Of a stretch of DNA of 40,959 nt, positions 8,483-16,514 are shown piece by piece. The DNA comes from an uncultured Sphingomonadales bacterium. Its GTDB lineage: Bacteria > Pseudomonadota > Alphaproteobacteria > Sphingomonadales > Sphingomonadaceae. The notes beneath the pieces are model-generated. The model did no database searches and was not told the DNA's origin. It saw only the letters and a list, made by a program, of their open reading frames with translations. Each line of letters starts with the position of its first letter. The stretch's first letter is position 1. Made by a program: the position numbers and the translations under genes. The stretch is from NCBI GenBank assembly GCA_903848655.1, contig CAINGT010000103.1, forward strand, positions 1-40,959, given 5' to 3'.

Positions 8483-9184
8483 TTATTGTTCCAGTTCGCG
8501 GCTGAGCGTGGCGTGAAAGCGGTCAGCAAAGCGAAACAGCCCGGTTTCGAAGGCATTGAGCCGAACCGACAGCCGGTTGTAGGCAACCACCGCCGGTATG
8601 GCCGCCGCAAGCCCGATGGCCGTGGCGAGCAAAGCCTCGGAAATCCCTGGCGCGACCACTGCCAGCGATGAATTCTGTTGGGCGCCGATGCGGAAAAAGC
8701 TGTCCATTACCCCCCACACCGTGCCGAACAGCCCGACAAACGGCGCGACCGAACCGACCGTCGCCAGAAACCCTAGCCGCGCCGCCAGTTGGTCAGTCGC
8801 CTCGGTTACCGTGCTGTCCATCGCCGAGGCCAGCCGCTGGCGCGCACCTTCGCGATCAATCGTCTTGCCCGCAGTTGATCGCCGCCATTCGGTCAGCGCG
8901 GCGGCCACCACGCGCGCGGTCGGGATCGCTTCGACATCCTGTTCCTTTTGGAAAGCGTCGATATCGCGCGCGCTCCAGAATCCGGCTTCATACGTCCGGC
9001 ACCGCCCGCCGATCAACCGCAGCCGCACCGAAAAGCCGATGATGATCGCCCATGTCCAGACCGAGGCACCGACCAGCCCGATCAACACCGCTTTGACCAC
9101 CACATCGGCGTGCCAGAACAAGTCCCACGGATTGAGCTGGGTTGGCGCGCCCAGCGCTGCTTCGGCAAGCATTGGCAATATCAT
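8483..9184 (-). CDS. tolQ: TolQ proton-channel subunit
   Basis: About 233 residues with three membrane helices: near residues 25-47 (VLIGLVGASVWTWAIIIGF), 130-155 and 165-190. It has the MotA/TolQ/ExbB signature (LGFLATVGSVAPFVGLFGTV, then EALLATAIGLAAAIPAVVAY). With TolR it converts proton flow into movement of TolA. A GTG at 9190 also opens the frame. The ATG at 9184 has AGGAAAG seven bases before it, so I chose the ATG. It is the first of the tolQRAB-pal run and lies 31 bases after ybgC. Confidence 0.95.
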   Translation of the reverse strand: MILPMLAEAALGAPTQLNPWDLFWHADVVVKAVLIGLVGASVWTWAIIIGFSVRLRLIGGRCRTYEAGFWSARDIDAFQKEQDVEAIPTARVVAAALTEWRRSTAGKTIDREGARQRLASAMDSTVTEATDQLAARLGFLATVGSVAPFVGLFGTVWGVMDSFFRIGAQQNSSLAVVAPGISEALLATAIGLAAAIPAVVAYNRLSVRLNAFETGLFRFADRFHATLSRELEQ

Positions 9185-9215
9185 ACGCACACTTTCCTAA
9201 TCACAACCGGTTCAA

Positions 9216-9656
9216 TCAGGCCAGCAAGGCGCGAAACGCCGCCACCCACTCCGGTGGCTGACGCCGCGCGCGTCCGCCCGGTGTTACAAACGCCACGCGG
9301 GCTTGTGCCTCGCACAGCATGGCATCATCACGCCACGCCGCCTGTTCCAGACGGCAAGTCGCCGCCGAAACTTGCGTGACCCGGCTGACGATCAGCACCG
9401 CGTCATCCAGCCGCGCCGGGCGCAGATAGCGCAAGGCAAGGTCGGTCACCGCATAAGCGCCCAACCCGGCATCGTGCGCGGCGCGCTGATCGATGCCCGC
9501 CAGCCGCAACATGTCGGACCGCGCGCGTTCAAACCAGCGCAAGTAATTGGCATGATAGACCACGCCTGACACATCGGTATCTTCAAAATAGACCCGGATC
9601 GCAAACAGATGCCGGGTGCCATCAAAAGTGCCCGATGGGGGAAGCGGGATGGTCAT
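9216..9656 (-). CDS. ybgC: Tol-Pal-associated acyl-CoA thioesterase YbgC
   Basis: A hot-dog-fold thioesterase of 146 residues that hydrolyses acyl-CoA esters. The signature RVYFEDTDVSGVVYHANYLR contains the catalytic Asp, and FERARSDMLR follows. The family is regularly the first gene of the tol-pal operon, as here, though its link to envelope constriction is unresolved. The ATG at 9656 (MTIPLPPSG) fits homologues better than the start six codons upstream at 9674. The HIT gene ends 87 bases before it on the same strand. Confidence 0.92.
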   Translation of the reverse strand: MTIPLPPSGTFDGTRHLFAIRVYFEDTDVSGVVYHANYLRWFERARSDMLRLAGIDQRAAHDAGLGAYAVTDLALRYLRPARLDDAVLIVSRVTQVSAATCRLEQAAWRDDAMLCEAQARVAFVTPGGRARRQPPEWVAAFRALLA

Positions 9657-9743
9657 CGCGCGCCTGATAGCCATTCGCGCCGCGCAAGGCCACGGCGAAT
9701 TCGCCCTGCGGTGGACAAATTCGTGCGAGGCTTCAGCCAGCGA

Positions 9744-10121
9744 TCACCGCGCCAGCAACGGCCCCAGCGCCCGCCCGGCAAAGATGTGGACATGCAAGTG
9801 CGGCACTTCCTGATGGCTGTCGATGCCGGTGTTGGCAATCAGGCGATAGCCCGGCTCGACCAGCCCGGCGCGGCGCGCCACCAGCCCGACCGCGCGCACG
9901 AACCCGGCGATTTCGTCAGCTCCGGCATGGGCGGAAAAATCATCCCAACTGACATAGGCCCCTTTGGGAATCACCAGCAGATGGGTCGGGGCTTGCGGGT
10001 GGATGTCGTGAAACGCCAGCGCCCATTCGTCTTCATAGACGGTGCGCGCGGGGATTTCGCCGCGCAGGATTTTGGCAAATACGTTCTGGTCGTCATAAGC
10101 TTGCGTTGCATCGACCGCCAT
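9744..10121 (-). CDS. HIT-family nucleotide hydrolase (HinT-like)
   Basis: A small cytosolic histidine-triad protein of 125 residues. The triad is EVPHLHVHIFAGRALGP near the C-terminus, and the N-terminal half has NVFAKILRGEIPARTVYEDE, the usual HinT beginning. HinT proteins hydrolyse nucleoside phosphoramidates such as adenylated lysine. A GTG at 10127 also opens the frame. The ATG at 10121 is preferred because AGGAG lies nine bases before it. It begins two bases after the hisE stop, and hisE followed by a HIT gene is a common alphaproteobacterial pair. Confidence 0.93.
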   Translation of the reverse strand: MAVDATQAYDDQNVFAKILRGEIPARTVYEDEWALAFHDIHPQAPTHLLVIPKGAYVSWDDFSAHAGADEIAGFVRAVGLVARRAGLVEPGYRLIANTGIDSHQEVPHLHVHIFAGRALGPLLAR

Positions 10122-10123
10122 CG

Positions 10124-10447
10124 TCACGCACTCCTGCCCGCTTTTTCCACGATCCCCGATACCCCCTCGCGCCGCGCCAGTTCGCCCAGCACGGCATCGA
10201 GGCGTAGGCCGCGCGCGCGCAGCAGCACGATCAGGTGAAACAGCAAGTCCGCCGCTTCCCCCGTCAGCGCCGCATCATCGCCGGTCAGCGCGGCAATTAC
10301 CGTCTCGGTCGCTTCTTCACCGACTTTTTGCGCAATTTTGCCCAGCCCCTGCTGATGCAGCCGCGCAACATAGCTGGCGGACGGATCCCCCCCCAGCCGC
10401 GCGGCGATCACGCCTTCCAAGCGCTCCAGAATATGCATCGAGTCCAT
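10124..10447 (-). CDS. hisE: Phosphoribosyl-ATP pyrophosphatase HisE
   Basis: 107 residues, the normal size of single-domain HisE, which converts phosphoribosyl-ATP to phosphoribosyl-AMP in the second step of histidine synthesis. It is an all-alpha MazG-like fold with the metal-binding motif KVGEEATETVIAAL followed by EAADLLFHLIVLL. The open frame runs about 73 codons further upstream, but that portion is the intergenic repeat and shows no family similarity. The start is therefore the ATG at 10447 (MDSMHILERL), with a second ATG at 10438 as the alternative. The other his genes are not in the window. Confidence 0.93.
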   Translation of the reverse strand: MDSMHILERLEGVIAARLGGDPSASYVARLHQQGLGKIAQKVGEEATETVIAALTGDDAALTGEAADLLFHLIVLLRARGLRLDAVLGELARREGVSGIVEKAGRSA

Positions 10448-10539
10448 TCCCCAAGCCATGCCGACGCCACCGCGCCGCGTCAAGGCGCGCGCCGCCGATG
10501 CCCCCGCGTTAGGGGAAAGCCGATCGCATCGGGAATCGA

Positions 10540-10679
10540 GTTCCTCCCCTTTTGGGGGGTGGCAGCGCGTAGCGCTGACGGAGGGGGTGCGAAGGGTGAA
10601 GATTGTCGTGCGATTTCGGGAAGTTGCGCCCCCTCCGTCAGCCCTGCGGGCTGCCACCTCCCCCAAAAGGGGGAGGAAC
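10540..10679. repeat. Composite REP-like element (two inverted arms around a conserved spacer)
   Basis: The left arm begins at 10540 and the right arm ends at 10679; the two are inverted copies of about 50 bases. The left inner hairpin is CAGCGC-GTA-GCGCTG and the right is CAGCCC-TGC-GGGCTG. The outer parts are CTCCCC/GGGG hairpins. The spacer between them (about 10592-10629) also resembles the spacer of the copy at 40794-40931. It fills the gap between hisE and the EVE gene. Confidence 0.88.
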
Positions 10680-10696
10680 TGGGGTTCGGCGGGCAG

Positions 10697-11149
10697 TTAA
10701 ATCCCAACCAGCCCGCCACCCAGCGCAAGGATCAGCGCCCATTCGTCGGGTCGTACCGCGCTGACCGACAACCGTGACAGCCGCAGCATGTCCATTGCCG
10801 CCAGCGCGGGGGTGGCCTTGATCGTCGCGAGCGTGACGGGTTGGGCCAGCCGCGCCACCGGGCGCACGCGCACCGCCGCCCATTTGCCATCAGGGTCGGT
10901 TGGGTCGGTCAGCCCGGCGACGCTGATTTGCGCCACTGCGACCACTGCTTTGCCGATGTTCGAATGGTAGAACAGCGCCAGATCGCCCGCGCGCATCGCG
11001 CGCAAATTGCGCGCGGCTAGGTGGTTGCGCACGCCATCCCACGTGCCTTCGCCTTCGGCGACGAGATCGTCGAAGCTGTAAGCATCGGGTTCGGATTTCA
11101 TCAGCCACAGGTGCTTGCCGGTTACATCGGGATTGGCCACAAGGGTCAT
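10697..11149 (-). CDS. EVE-domain protein (thymocyte nuclear protein 1-like)
   Basis: 150 residues made of a single EVE domain, a PUA/YTH-like fold. Visible landmarks are HLWLMKSEPDAYSFDDL at the start, TWDGVRNHLAARNLRAMRAGD and LALFYHSNIGKAVV. EVE domains bind modified cytosine or adenine bases in DNA or RNA. The exact ligand of this stand-alone bacterial type is not settled. There is no restriction nuclease or methylase next to it, so a defence role has no support from context. Only 39 bases separate its start from the divergent oxygenase gene, so their promoters must overlap. Confidence 0.9.
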   Translation of the reverse strand: MTLVANPDVTGKHLWLMKSEPDAYSFDDLVAEGEGTWDGVRNHLAARNLRAMRAGDLALFYHSNIGKAVVAVAQISVAGLTDPTDPDGKWAAVRVRPVARLAQPVTLATIKATPALAAMDMLRLSRLSVSAVRPDEWALILALGGGLVGI

Positions 11150-11188
11150 GCTGAATCACTCTTTTGGCGTAACGACGGGATGTGCCGC

Positions 11189-12142
11189 ATGTCGCCTGAA
11201 TACCCCGCGCTGCCAAGCCTGCCGGTGATTTCGCTGGCGGATAACCCCACAGCGCTGCCCGCTGCGCTGGCCGACAGCTTTGGCCGCTATGGCTTTGCGA
11301 TGGTGGCCGATCATGGCATCGATCCGGCGTTGATCGCGCATGGCTGGGATCTGACCGCGCGGCTGTTTGCCGTGCCCGAAGCGGAAAAGCGCCGCTGGCA
11401 TGTGCCGGGTGGCGGTGGCGCGCGCGGTTATACCCCGTTTGGCACCGAAATCGCCAAAGGGGCAGACCGACCCGATCTCAAGGAATTCTGGCATGTCGGG
11501 CGCGATCTGCCGCCCGGCCATCCGCTGGCCTCGACAATGCCGCCCAATCTCTGGCCCGATCAGGTGCCGGGCTTTGCCGCGACATTCGGCGCGCTCTATG
11601 CCGCGTTCGACCGGGTGGGCGCAGCGGTGCTGGCGCATCTGGCGGTGGCGCTCGATTTGCCCGCAGACTGGTTCGTGCCCGCGATTGCCGAAGGCAATTC
11701 GGTGCTGCGGCTGTTGCACTATCCGCCGATCCCGCGTGCGCCCGATGGCGCGATCCGCGCGGGCGCGCATGAAGACATCAATCTGATCACGCTGCTGCTG
11801 GGGGCCGAACAAGCCGGGCTGGAACTGCTGACGCGTGATGGCGAATGGGTTGCGGTTACCCCGCCACCGGGCGCGCTGGTGATCAATATTGGCGATATGC
11901 TGCAACGCCTGACCAACCATGTCCTGCCTTCGACCACGCACCGGGTGCGCAATCCGGCGGGCGCGGATGCCACGCGCAGCCGCTATTCGATGCCGTTTTT
12001 CCTCCACCCGTGCAGCGATTTCGTGATCCGCACACTGCCCGGCTGCATCAGCGCCGACCGGCCTGACCGTTATCCCGATCCGATTACCGCCGACGCCTAT
12101 CTGCGCCAGCGGTTGGTCGAAATCGGGCTGATCGACGGTTAA
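11189..12142 (+). CDS. Isopenicillin N synthase-like 2-oxoglutarate/Fe(II) oxygenase
   Basis: About 317 residues. Iron is bound by the HxD...H set His194, Asp196 (AHEDINLITLL) and His251 (STTHRVRNP); Arg265-x-Ser267 (RYSMPFF) would hold 2-oxoglutarate. The N-terminal DIOX_N region is LPVISLADN to GFAMVADHGI. The best family match is the bacterial isopenicillin N synthase-like oxygenases found widely in proteobacteria. The substrate is unknown; the plant and fungal functions of the family should not be transferred. The frame is open from 11021. I chose the ATG at 11189 because ACGGG precedes it by nine bases and the family begins there; ATG 11180 is possible. Confidence 0.85.
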   Translation: MSPEYPALPSLPVISLADNPTALPAALADSFGRYGFAMVADHGIDPALIAHGWDLTARLFAVPEAEKRRWHVPGGGGARGYTPFGTEIAKGADRPDLKEFWHVGRDLPPGHPLASTMPPNLWPDQVPGFAATFGALYAAFDRVGAAVLAHLAVALDLPADWFVPAIAEGNSVLRLLHYPPIPRAPDGAIRAGAHEDINLITLLLGAEQAGLELLTRDGEWVAVTPPPGALVINIGDMLQRLTNHVLPSTTHRVRNPAGADATRSRYSMPFFLHPCSDFVIRTLPGCISADRPDRYPDPITADAYLRQRLVEIGLIDG

Positions 12143-12163
12143 ATTCAAGAGTCTGTTGCGCAA

Positions 12164-12277
12164 GTGCCACCCACCGCCCCGCACCCCCGGCCCAGCCGCC
12201 CATTGAAGGTACCCTGTGGGCGGCTGGGCCGGGGGTGCGGGGCGGTGGGTGGCACAAAGTCGCCGTCAGGCGACTTT
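12164..12277. repeat. Long perfect palindrome plus adjoining hairpin between convergent genes
   Basis: Arms of 39 bases at 12164-12202 and 12217-12255 are exact reverse complements around a 14-base loop. They are almost wholly G and C. Next to them, AAAGTCGCC (12256-12264) pairs with GGCGACTTT (12269-12277) around GTCA. It lies after the stops of the oxygenase (+) and grpE (-), so it could end both transcripts, although no U tract is obvious. The perfection of the arms suggests recent origin or strong maintenance. Confidence 0.9.
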
Positions 12278-12288
12278 CGAAACAGGCT

Positions 12289-12855
12289 TTAATCCGGCTT
12301 TTTCGCCACCGCGACCATCGCCGCGCGCAACAGCCGGTCTTTTATCAGATAACCCGCCTGCAATTCCTGCACCACGGTACCCGGTTCGACATCGGCAGAG
12401 GGCACTTCGATCATCGCCTGATGCTGGTGCGGATCGAGCGGCAGGCCTTTGGCGGCGATCCGGGTAATGCCGTGGCTGGCAAACACTTTGTCGATTTCGC
12501 GTGCCGTCGCTTCCAGCCCGGCGACCAGATTGCGAAACTTGTCATCGGCGCGCAATTCGGGGGCAATCGCTTCGAGCGCGCGGGCGATATTGTCGGAAAC
12601 CGACAGGATATCGCGCGCAAACGCTGTCGCGGCATATGTCCGCGCATCGGCGATGTCTTTTTCCAGCCGTCGGCGCACATTCTGCGTTTCGGCTTTCGCA
12701 TAGAGCACGTCTTGCCGCGCCGCATCGAGTTGCTGGTTCACGCGGGCAAGCTCCTCATCATGGGCGGGCGGTGCGTCGTCGATCAGGTCAGCCGGGACAC
12801 TGGCCAGTTCGGCATCGCGTTCAGGGTCTTGGGTGGTCTGTTCGGGGTCGATCAT
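12289..12855 (-). CDS. grpE: Nucleotide exchange factor GrpE
   Basis: 188 residues. GrpE releases ADP from DnaK. An N-terminal coiled-coil region (EELARVNQQLDAARQDVLYA) is followed by the four-helix bundle and beta domain, with the signature DNIARALEAI and the C-terminal PADVEPGTVVQELQAGYLIK...LRAAMVAVAK. Its ATG overlaps the hrcA stop by four bases (ATGA), giving an hrcA-grpE operon. dnaK and dnaJ are not in the window. The stop codon lies 11 bases from the intergenic palindrome system. Confidence 0.96.
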   Translation of the reverse strand: MIDPEQTTQDPERDAELASVPADLIDDAPPAHDEELARVNQQLDAARQDVLYAKAETQNVRRRLEKDIADARTYAATAFARDILSVSDNIARALEAIAPELRADDKFRNLVAGLEATAREIDKVFASHGITRIAAKGLPLDPHQHQAMIEVPSADVEPGTVVQELQAGYLIKDRLLRAAMVAVAKKPD

Positions 12856-13919
12856 GGTCTGGAAAATCCGTCTTGGGCGATAAGTTTGCTGAGCGATTGC
12901 GCGGTGAAATCAACCATGGGGATGACACGCGCATAATTCAACCGCGTCGGCCCGATCACCCCGACCACACCGACCACGCGGCCATCGCCATCAGTCCACG
13001 GTGTGGCGATGACGGTTGACCCCGACAGCGAGATCAGGCGGTTTTCGCTGCCGATGAAAATGCGCATGGCCTGCGCCTCGCGCGCGGCATCGAGCACTTG
13101 GGCAATCGCTTCGACGCTTTCGAGCTCTTCAAGCAGTTGCCGCACGCGTTCGATATCGTGCACCGCCGCTTCGTCGAGCAAGTTGGCCTGCCCGCGCACC
13201 ACCAGCACCGGGCGTTGCGCGCCATCGCGGGTCCATACCGCCAGCCCGCGATGCACCAGATCGGCGCTGGCGCTATCGAGCGCGCTGCGCCCACCGGCAA
13301 CTTCGGCGGCGATTCCCGTTGCCGCTTCGGCCAGTGTCCGCCCGGCCAGCCGCGCGGTCAGATAATTGCCCGCGCGCTCAAGGCTTGGCACCGCAATCGG
13401 CGCGGCAAGATCGATCACGCGGTTTTCGATCCCGCCGTCTTCAGCCACCAGCACGGCCAGCGCGCGCATGTGTGCCAGCGGCACGAATGAAATCTGCGCC
13501 AGCCGGGGTTCGCGCCGGGGCACCATGACCACTCCGGCCCCGGCGGATAGCGCCGACAATGCTACGCTCGCCGCCGCCAGCGCCGCTTCAATCGTGCCGC
13601 CCGAAGCAAGCCCGCGTTCGATCTGCTGCCGTTCGGCCAGCGATGGTCCGGCGACTTGCATGATACCATCGACAAACAGCCGTAGGCCCTGTTCGGTAGG
13701 CAGCCGCCCGGCGCTGGTATGCGGCGCGGCAAGCAGCCCAGCGTCCTGCAATTCCTGCAAGACCGACCGGATCGAGGCGGGCGACAGGTTGATCCCGCCG
13801 CTGCCCGCCAAAGTCTTTGACCCGACCGGCGCGCCGTTGGCGATATAGCCTTCGACCACCAGACGGAAAATGTCGCGCGCGCGTGCCGACAGTTCGGAGA
13901 GCGGGGGGCTGGGCATCAT
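12852..13919 (-). CDS. hrcA: Heat-inducible transcription repressor HrcA
   Basis: 355 residues. The N-terminal winged helix (residues about 8-80: LSARARDIFRLVVEGYIANG, APVGSKTL, SPASIRSVLQELQDAGLL) would bind the CIRCE operator. The following GAF-like and insert domains hold the protein in check with GroE. In other alphaproteobacteria HrcA represses groESL. I saw no CIRCE inverted repeat (TTAGCACTC type) in the 100 bases between hrcA and rph, so autoregulation is not indicated here. Two adjacent ATGs (13919, 13916) are possible starts. Confidence 0.95.
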   Translation of the reverse strand: MMPSPPLSELSARARDIFRLVVEGYIANGAPVGSKTLAGSGGINLSPASIRSVLQELQDAGLLAAPHTSAGRLPTEQGLRLFVDGIMQVAGPSLAERQQIERGLASGGTIEAALAAASVALSALSAGAGVVMVPRREPRLAQISFVPLAHMRALAVLVAEDGGIENRVIDLAAPIAVPSLERAGNYLTARLAGRTLAEAATGIAAEVAGGRSALDSASADLVHRGLAVWTRDGAQRPVLVVRGQANLLDEAAVHDIERVRQLLEELESVEAIAQVLDAAREAQAMRIFIGSENRLISLSGSTVIATPWTDGDGRVVGVVGVIGPTRLNYARVIPMVDFTAQSLSKLIAQDGFSRP

Positions 13920-14019
13920 CGCCGGTCTTTAGCCGTTCGCGCGACCGGAACAAGCCTTGCGGTGGCGGCGCTGATACGCCAAAGCCCGCAACGACCATCC
14001 GCCATCAAGGACCACAATT

Positions 14020-14736
14020 ATGCGAGCTTCGGGCCGTGCCGTCGATGAAATGCGCGCCATCACCATCGAAACCGGGTATACCAAACATGCCGAAGGATCG
14101 GTGCTGATCGGGTTTGGCGACACCAAAGTGCTGGTCACCGCCTCGGTCGAAGACCGCGTGCCGCCGTTTCTGCGCGGCAAAGGCGAAGGCTGGGTCACGG
14201 CGGAATATTCGATGCTGCCCCGCGCCACGCACACGCGCGGCAGCCGCGAAGCTGCCAAAGGCAAACAATCGGGCCGCACGCAGGAAATCCAGCGGCTGAT
14301 CGGGCGGTCACTGCGCGCGGTAACCGATTTCAAAAAGCTGGGCGAACGCCAGATCATTATCGACTGCGATGTCATTCAGGCCGATGGCGGCACACGCACC
14401 GCGTCGATTTCGGGCGCCTGGGTGGCGCTGCGGCTGGCGGTGGATTCGCTGATCGCCAAAGGGCAGATCAAGGATGACCCGCTGACGCGCAAAGTCGCGG
14501 CGATTTCGTGCGGCATTGTCAGCGGCACCCCGGTGCTCGATCTGGACTATCTGGAAGACAGCAGCGCCGATGCCGATGCCAATTTCGTGCTGATCGAAGG
14601 TGGCCATATCGCCGAAGTGCAGGCCACCGCCGAAGGCGCGACGTACGACGAAGAAGGCCTGTTGCGGCTGTTGCGGCTCGCGCGGATCGGCTGCACCCAG
14701 ATCTTCGCCGCGCAAGACCGCGCGGTGGGCCGCTGA
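14020..14736 (+). CDS. rph: Ribonuclease PH
   Basis: A 238-residue phosphorolytic 3'-5' exoribonuclease that trims tRNA 3' ends. Family motifs: [60 protein letters not shown] with the Arg residues that bind phosphate, and [20 protein letters not shown] with the catalytic Asp. It has full family length and diverges from hrcA. rdgB starts four bases after its stop, a common alphaproteobacterial rph-rdgB pair. Confidence 0.97.
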   Translation: MRASGRAVDEMRAITIETGYTKHAEGSVLIGFGDTKVLVTASVEDRVPPFLRGKGEGWVTAEYSMLPRATHTRGSREAAKGKQSGRTQEIQRLIGRSLRAVTDFKKLGERQIIIDCDVIQADGGTRTASISGAWVALRLAVDSLIAKGQIKDDPLTRKVAAISCGIVSGTPVLDLDYLEDSSADADANFVLIEGGHIAEVQATAEGATYDEEGLLRLLRLARIGCTQIFAAQDRAVGR

Positions 14737-14740
14737 TCCG

Positions 14741-15373
14741 ATGCGCACCCTCGGCCCGGGCAAGCTGGTAATCGCCACGCACAATGCGGGCAAATTGCGC
14801 GAAATCCGCGCCTTGCTGGCACCTTATGGGCTTGAATGCGTGTCAGCGGGTGATCTCGGTCTGCCCGAACCGGCGGAAACTGGCACGACATTTGTCGAAA
14901 ATGCGCTGATCAAAGCCCATGCGGCGGCGCGTGCGGCCAATCTGCCCGCGCTCGCCGACGATTCAGGCCTGTCGGTGGCGGCCTTGGGCGGCGCGCCGGG
15001 GGTCTATACCGCCGATTGGGCGCAAGCTGCGGCCTGTGAAGGCGGGCCGGGCCGCGACTGGTATCTGGCGATGGGCAAAGTCGAAGGCAAATTGGCCGAA
15101 CTTGGCCCCGCCGCGCCACGCGATGCGTGGTTTAGCTGCGTGCTGGCGCTGGCCTGGCCCGATGGCAGCGCGCAAGTCTACGAAGGCCGGGTCGATGGTA
15201 CGCTGGTATGGCCACCGCGCGGCACATTGGGCTTTGGCTATGACCCGGTGTTCGTGATGCAGGGCGATACCCAAACGTTTGCCGAGCTTGACCCGGAAGA
15301 AAAGCATCGCCGCAGCCACCGCGCCGATGCCTTTGCCAAATTGGTCAGCGCCCAGTTTCCCGCCAGTGCATGA
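14741..15373 (+). CDS. rdgB: dITP/XTP pyrophosphatase (Ham1/RdgB family)
   Basis: 210 residues. It removes non-canonical purine nucleoside triphosphates (dITP, XTP) by hydrolysing them to monophosphates. The substrate loop is [13 protein letters not shown], the catalytic Asp lies in [20 protein letters not shown], and LGFGYDPVF closes the base pocket. The ATG at 14741 follows the rph stop by four bases; the upstream open frame is rph. It ends 15 bases before an intergenic repeat. Confidence 0.96.
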   Translation: MRTLGPGKLVIATHNAGKLREIRALLAPYGLECVSAGDLGLPEPAETGTTFVENALIKAHAAARAANLPALADDSGLSVAALGGAPGVYTADWAQAAACEGGPGRDWYLAMGKVEGKLAELGPAAPRDAWFSCVLALAWPDGSAQVYEGRVDGTLVWPPRGTLGFGYDPVFVMQGDTQTFAELDPEEKHRRSHRADAFAKLVSAQFPASA

Positions 15374-15387
15374 GGCCCCTTCCCATT

Positions 15388-15490
15388 AGAGCGGAATGCG
15401 ATTAGCTTGAATCGCATTCCGCTCTAAAGTCTTTGTTTTCGCGTAATTTATTGCAAAAAACCGGTTCCCACTTTTTTGCATCACGCTCTA
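15388..15490. repeat. Alpha-type intergenic repeat, copy 1 (hairpin + GTGGG/CCGGTT module)
   Basis: A perfect 16-base stem (15388-15403 with 15410-15425, loop AGCTTG) is followed by a module. Read on the minus strand, the module runs GCGTGATGC-AAAAAAGTGGG-AACCGG and on to GCGAAAACAAAGACT. The same unit recurs at 16515-16685, 23216-23285 (decayed), 23477-23579 and 26911-26934 (fragment). It lies between the stops of rdgB and the GST gene. Confidence 0.9.
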
Positions 15491-15520
15491 GGGGAGGGCC
15501 GGTTGCGTGCTTGCGGTATA

Positions 15521-16426
15521 TTACAACCGAACACCCCCGCGCGCCTGCACCTGATCTTCGGTATTGACGTCAAAATCGCGGGCGTCGTGGCGTTCGCGCA
15601 CCTGGCTGGCGGGGTCGCCCATCGCGCGGTTGACCATGCGGCCGCGCTGGACCGCTGGGCGCGCGGCAATCGCATCGGCCCAGCGGCGGACATGCGGATA
15701 TTCGTGCACCGACAGAAATTCCTGCGCGGCGTAAGCATCGTTCACCATATTGGCATACCACGAAAAATTGCCAATATCGGCAATGGTATAGTCATCACCG
15801 GCGATAAATTCGCTGCGGCTTAGCTGCGTGTCGAGCACATGGAGCAGGCGCTTGGCTTCCATCGCAAAACGGTTGATGGCATATTCGATCTTGATCGGCG
15901 CATAAGCATAGAAGTGCCCGAACCCGCCGCCCAGATAAGGCGCACTGCCTGCCTGCCACATCAGCCAGTTGATCGTTGCGGCGCGCGCGCGTGTTTCCGT
16001 CGGCAAAAATTCGCCGAATTTTTCGGCAAGATAGAACAGGATCGAGCAAGACTCAAACAGCGCCACCGGCGGATCAAGGCTGTGATCGGCCATCGCCGGA
16101 ATCTTGGAATTGGGGTTGATCGCGACAAACCCGCTGCCAAACTGATCGCCTTGGCCGATATTGATCAGCCACGCGTCGTATTCCGCCGCGTGATGGCCTT
16201 TGGCCAGCAATTCTTCGAGCATGACCGTGACTTTGACGCCATTGGGAGTGCCCAGCGAATAGAGCTGCAACGGATGCCGCCCGACCGGCAGCGCTTTTTC
16301 ATGAGTAGCGCCGGAAATCGGGCGGTTGATGCTGGCAAATGTTCCGCCCGATGGTTTGTCCCATGTCCAGACAGCAGGAGGCACATAGCCGGCGGGCAGA
16401 TTGTCGGCGGGATCACCACTGGCCAT
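15521..16426 (-). CDS. yghU: Glutathione S-transferase, YghU/Nu-class
   Basis: About 301 residues, longer than ordinary GSTs, as in the YghU (Nu) class that binds two glutathiones and reduces disulfides or peroxides. The N-terminal extension NLPAGYVPPAVWTWDKPSGG and the thioredoxin-fold start LQLYSLGTPNGVKVTVMLEE, where Thr/Asn hold glutathione, are diagnostic. SKIPAMAD and FESCSILFYLAEKFG follow. The ATG at 16426 has AAGGAA eight bases upstream. It lies beside the aromatic-acid genes but on the minus strand with its own leader. GSTs do act on lignin-derived ethers in sphingomonads, yet this class is not the LigE/F/G type, so a catabolic role is not supported. Confidence 0.92.
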   Translation of the reverse strand: MASGDPADNLPAGYVPPAVWTWDKPSGGTFASINRPISGATHEKALPVGRHPLQLYSLGTPNGVKVTVMLEELLAKGHHAAEYDAWLINIGQGDQFGSGFVAINPNSKIPAMADHSLDPPVALFESCSILFYLAEKFGEFLPTETRARAATINWLMWQAGSAPYLGGGFGHFYAYAPIKIEYAINRFAMEAKRLLHVLDTQLSRSEFIAGDDYTIADIGNFSWYANMVNDAYAAQEFLSVHEYPHVRRWADAIAARPAVQRGRMVNRAMGDPASQVRERHDARDFDVNTEDQVQARGGVRL

Positions 16427-16514
16427 GTTCACATTCCTTGGTTCACGAAACGATCGGGATATCGGTCATCTGGGTGGGCGTGCGCCGATTACAAGGCGGC
16501 GGCAGGTTCATTGG

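Noticed and set aside
10448-10666. N-terminal extension of hisE by about 73 codons
   Set aside because: The extra sequence is the translated REP element and does not resemble HisE; the family length fits the ATG at 10447.
10697-11149. EVE-domain gene as part of a defence island
   Set aside because: Its neighbours are histidine synthesis, HIT and Tol-Pal genes. There is no nuclease, methylase or other defence gene beside it.
13920-14019. CIRCE operator upstream of hrcA
   Set aside because: I looked for the TTAGCACTC inverted repeat and found none in this gap.
15521-16426. GST as a lignin beta-etherase (LigE/F/G)
   Set aside because: The sequence has the long N-terminal extension and TPNGVKV motif of YghU-class GSTs, not the etherase classes.
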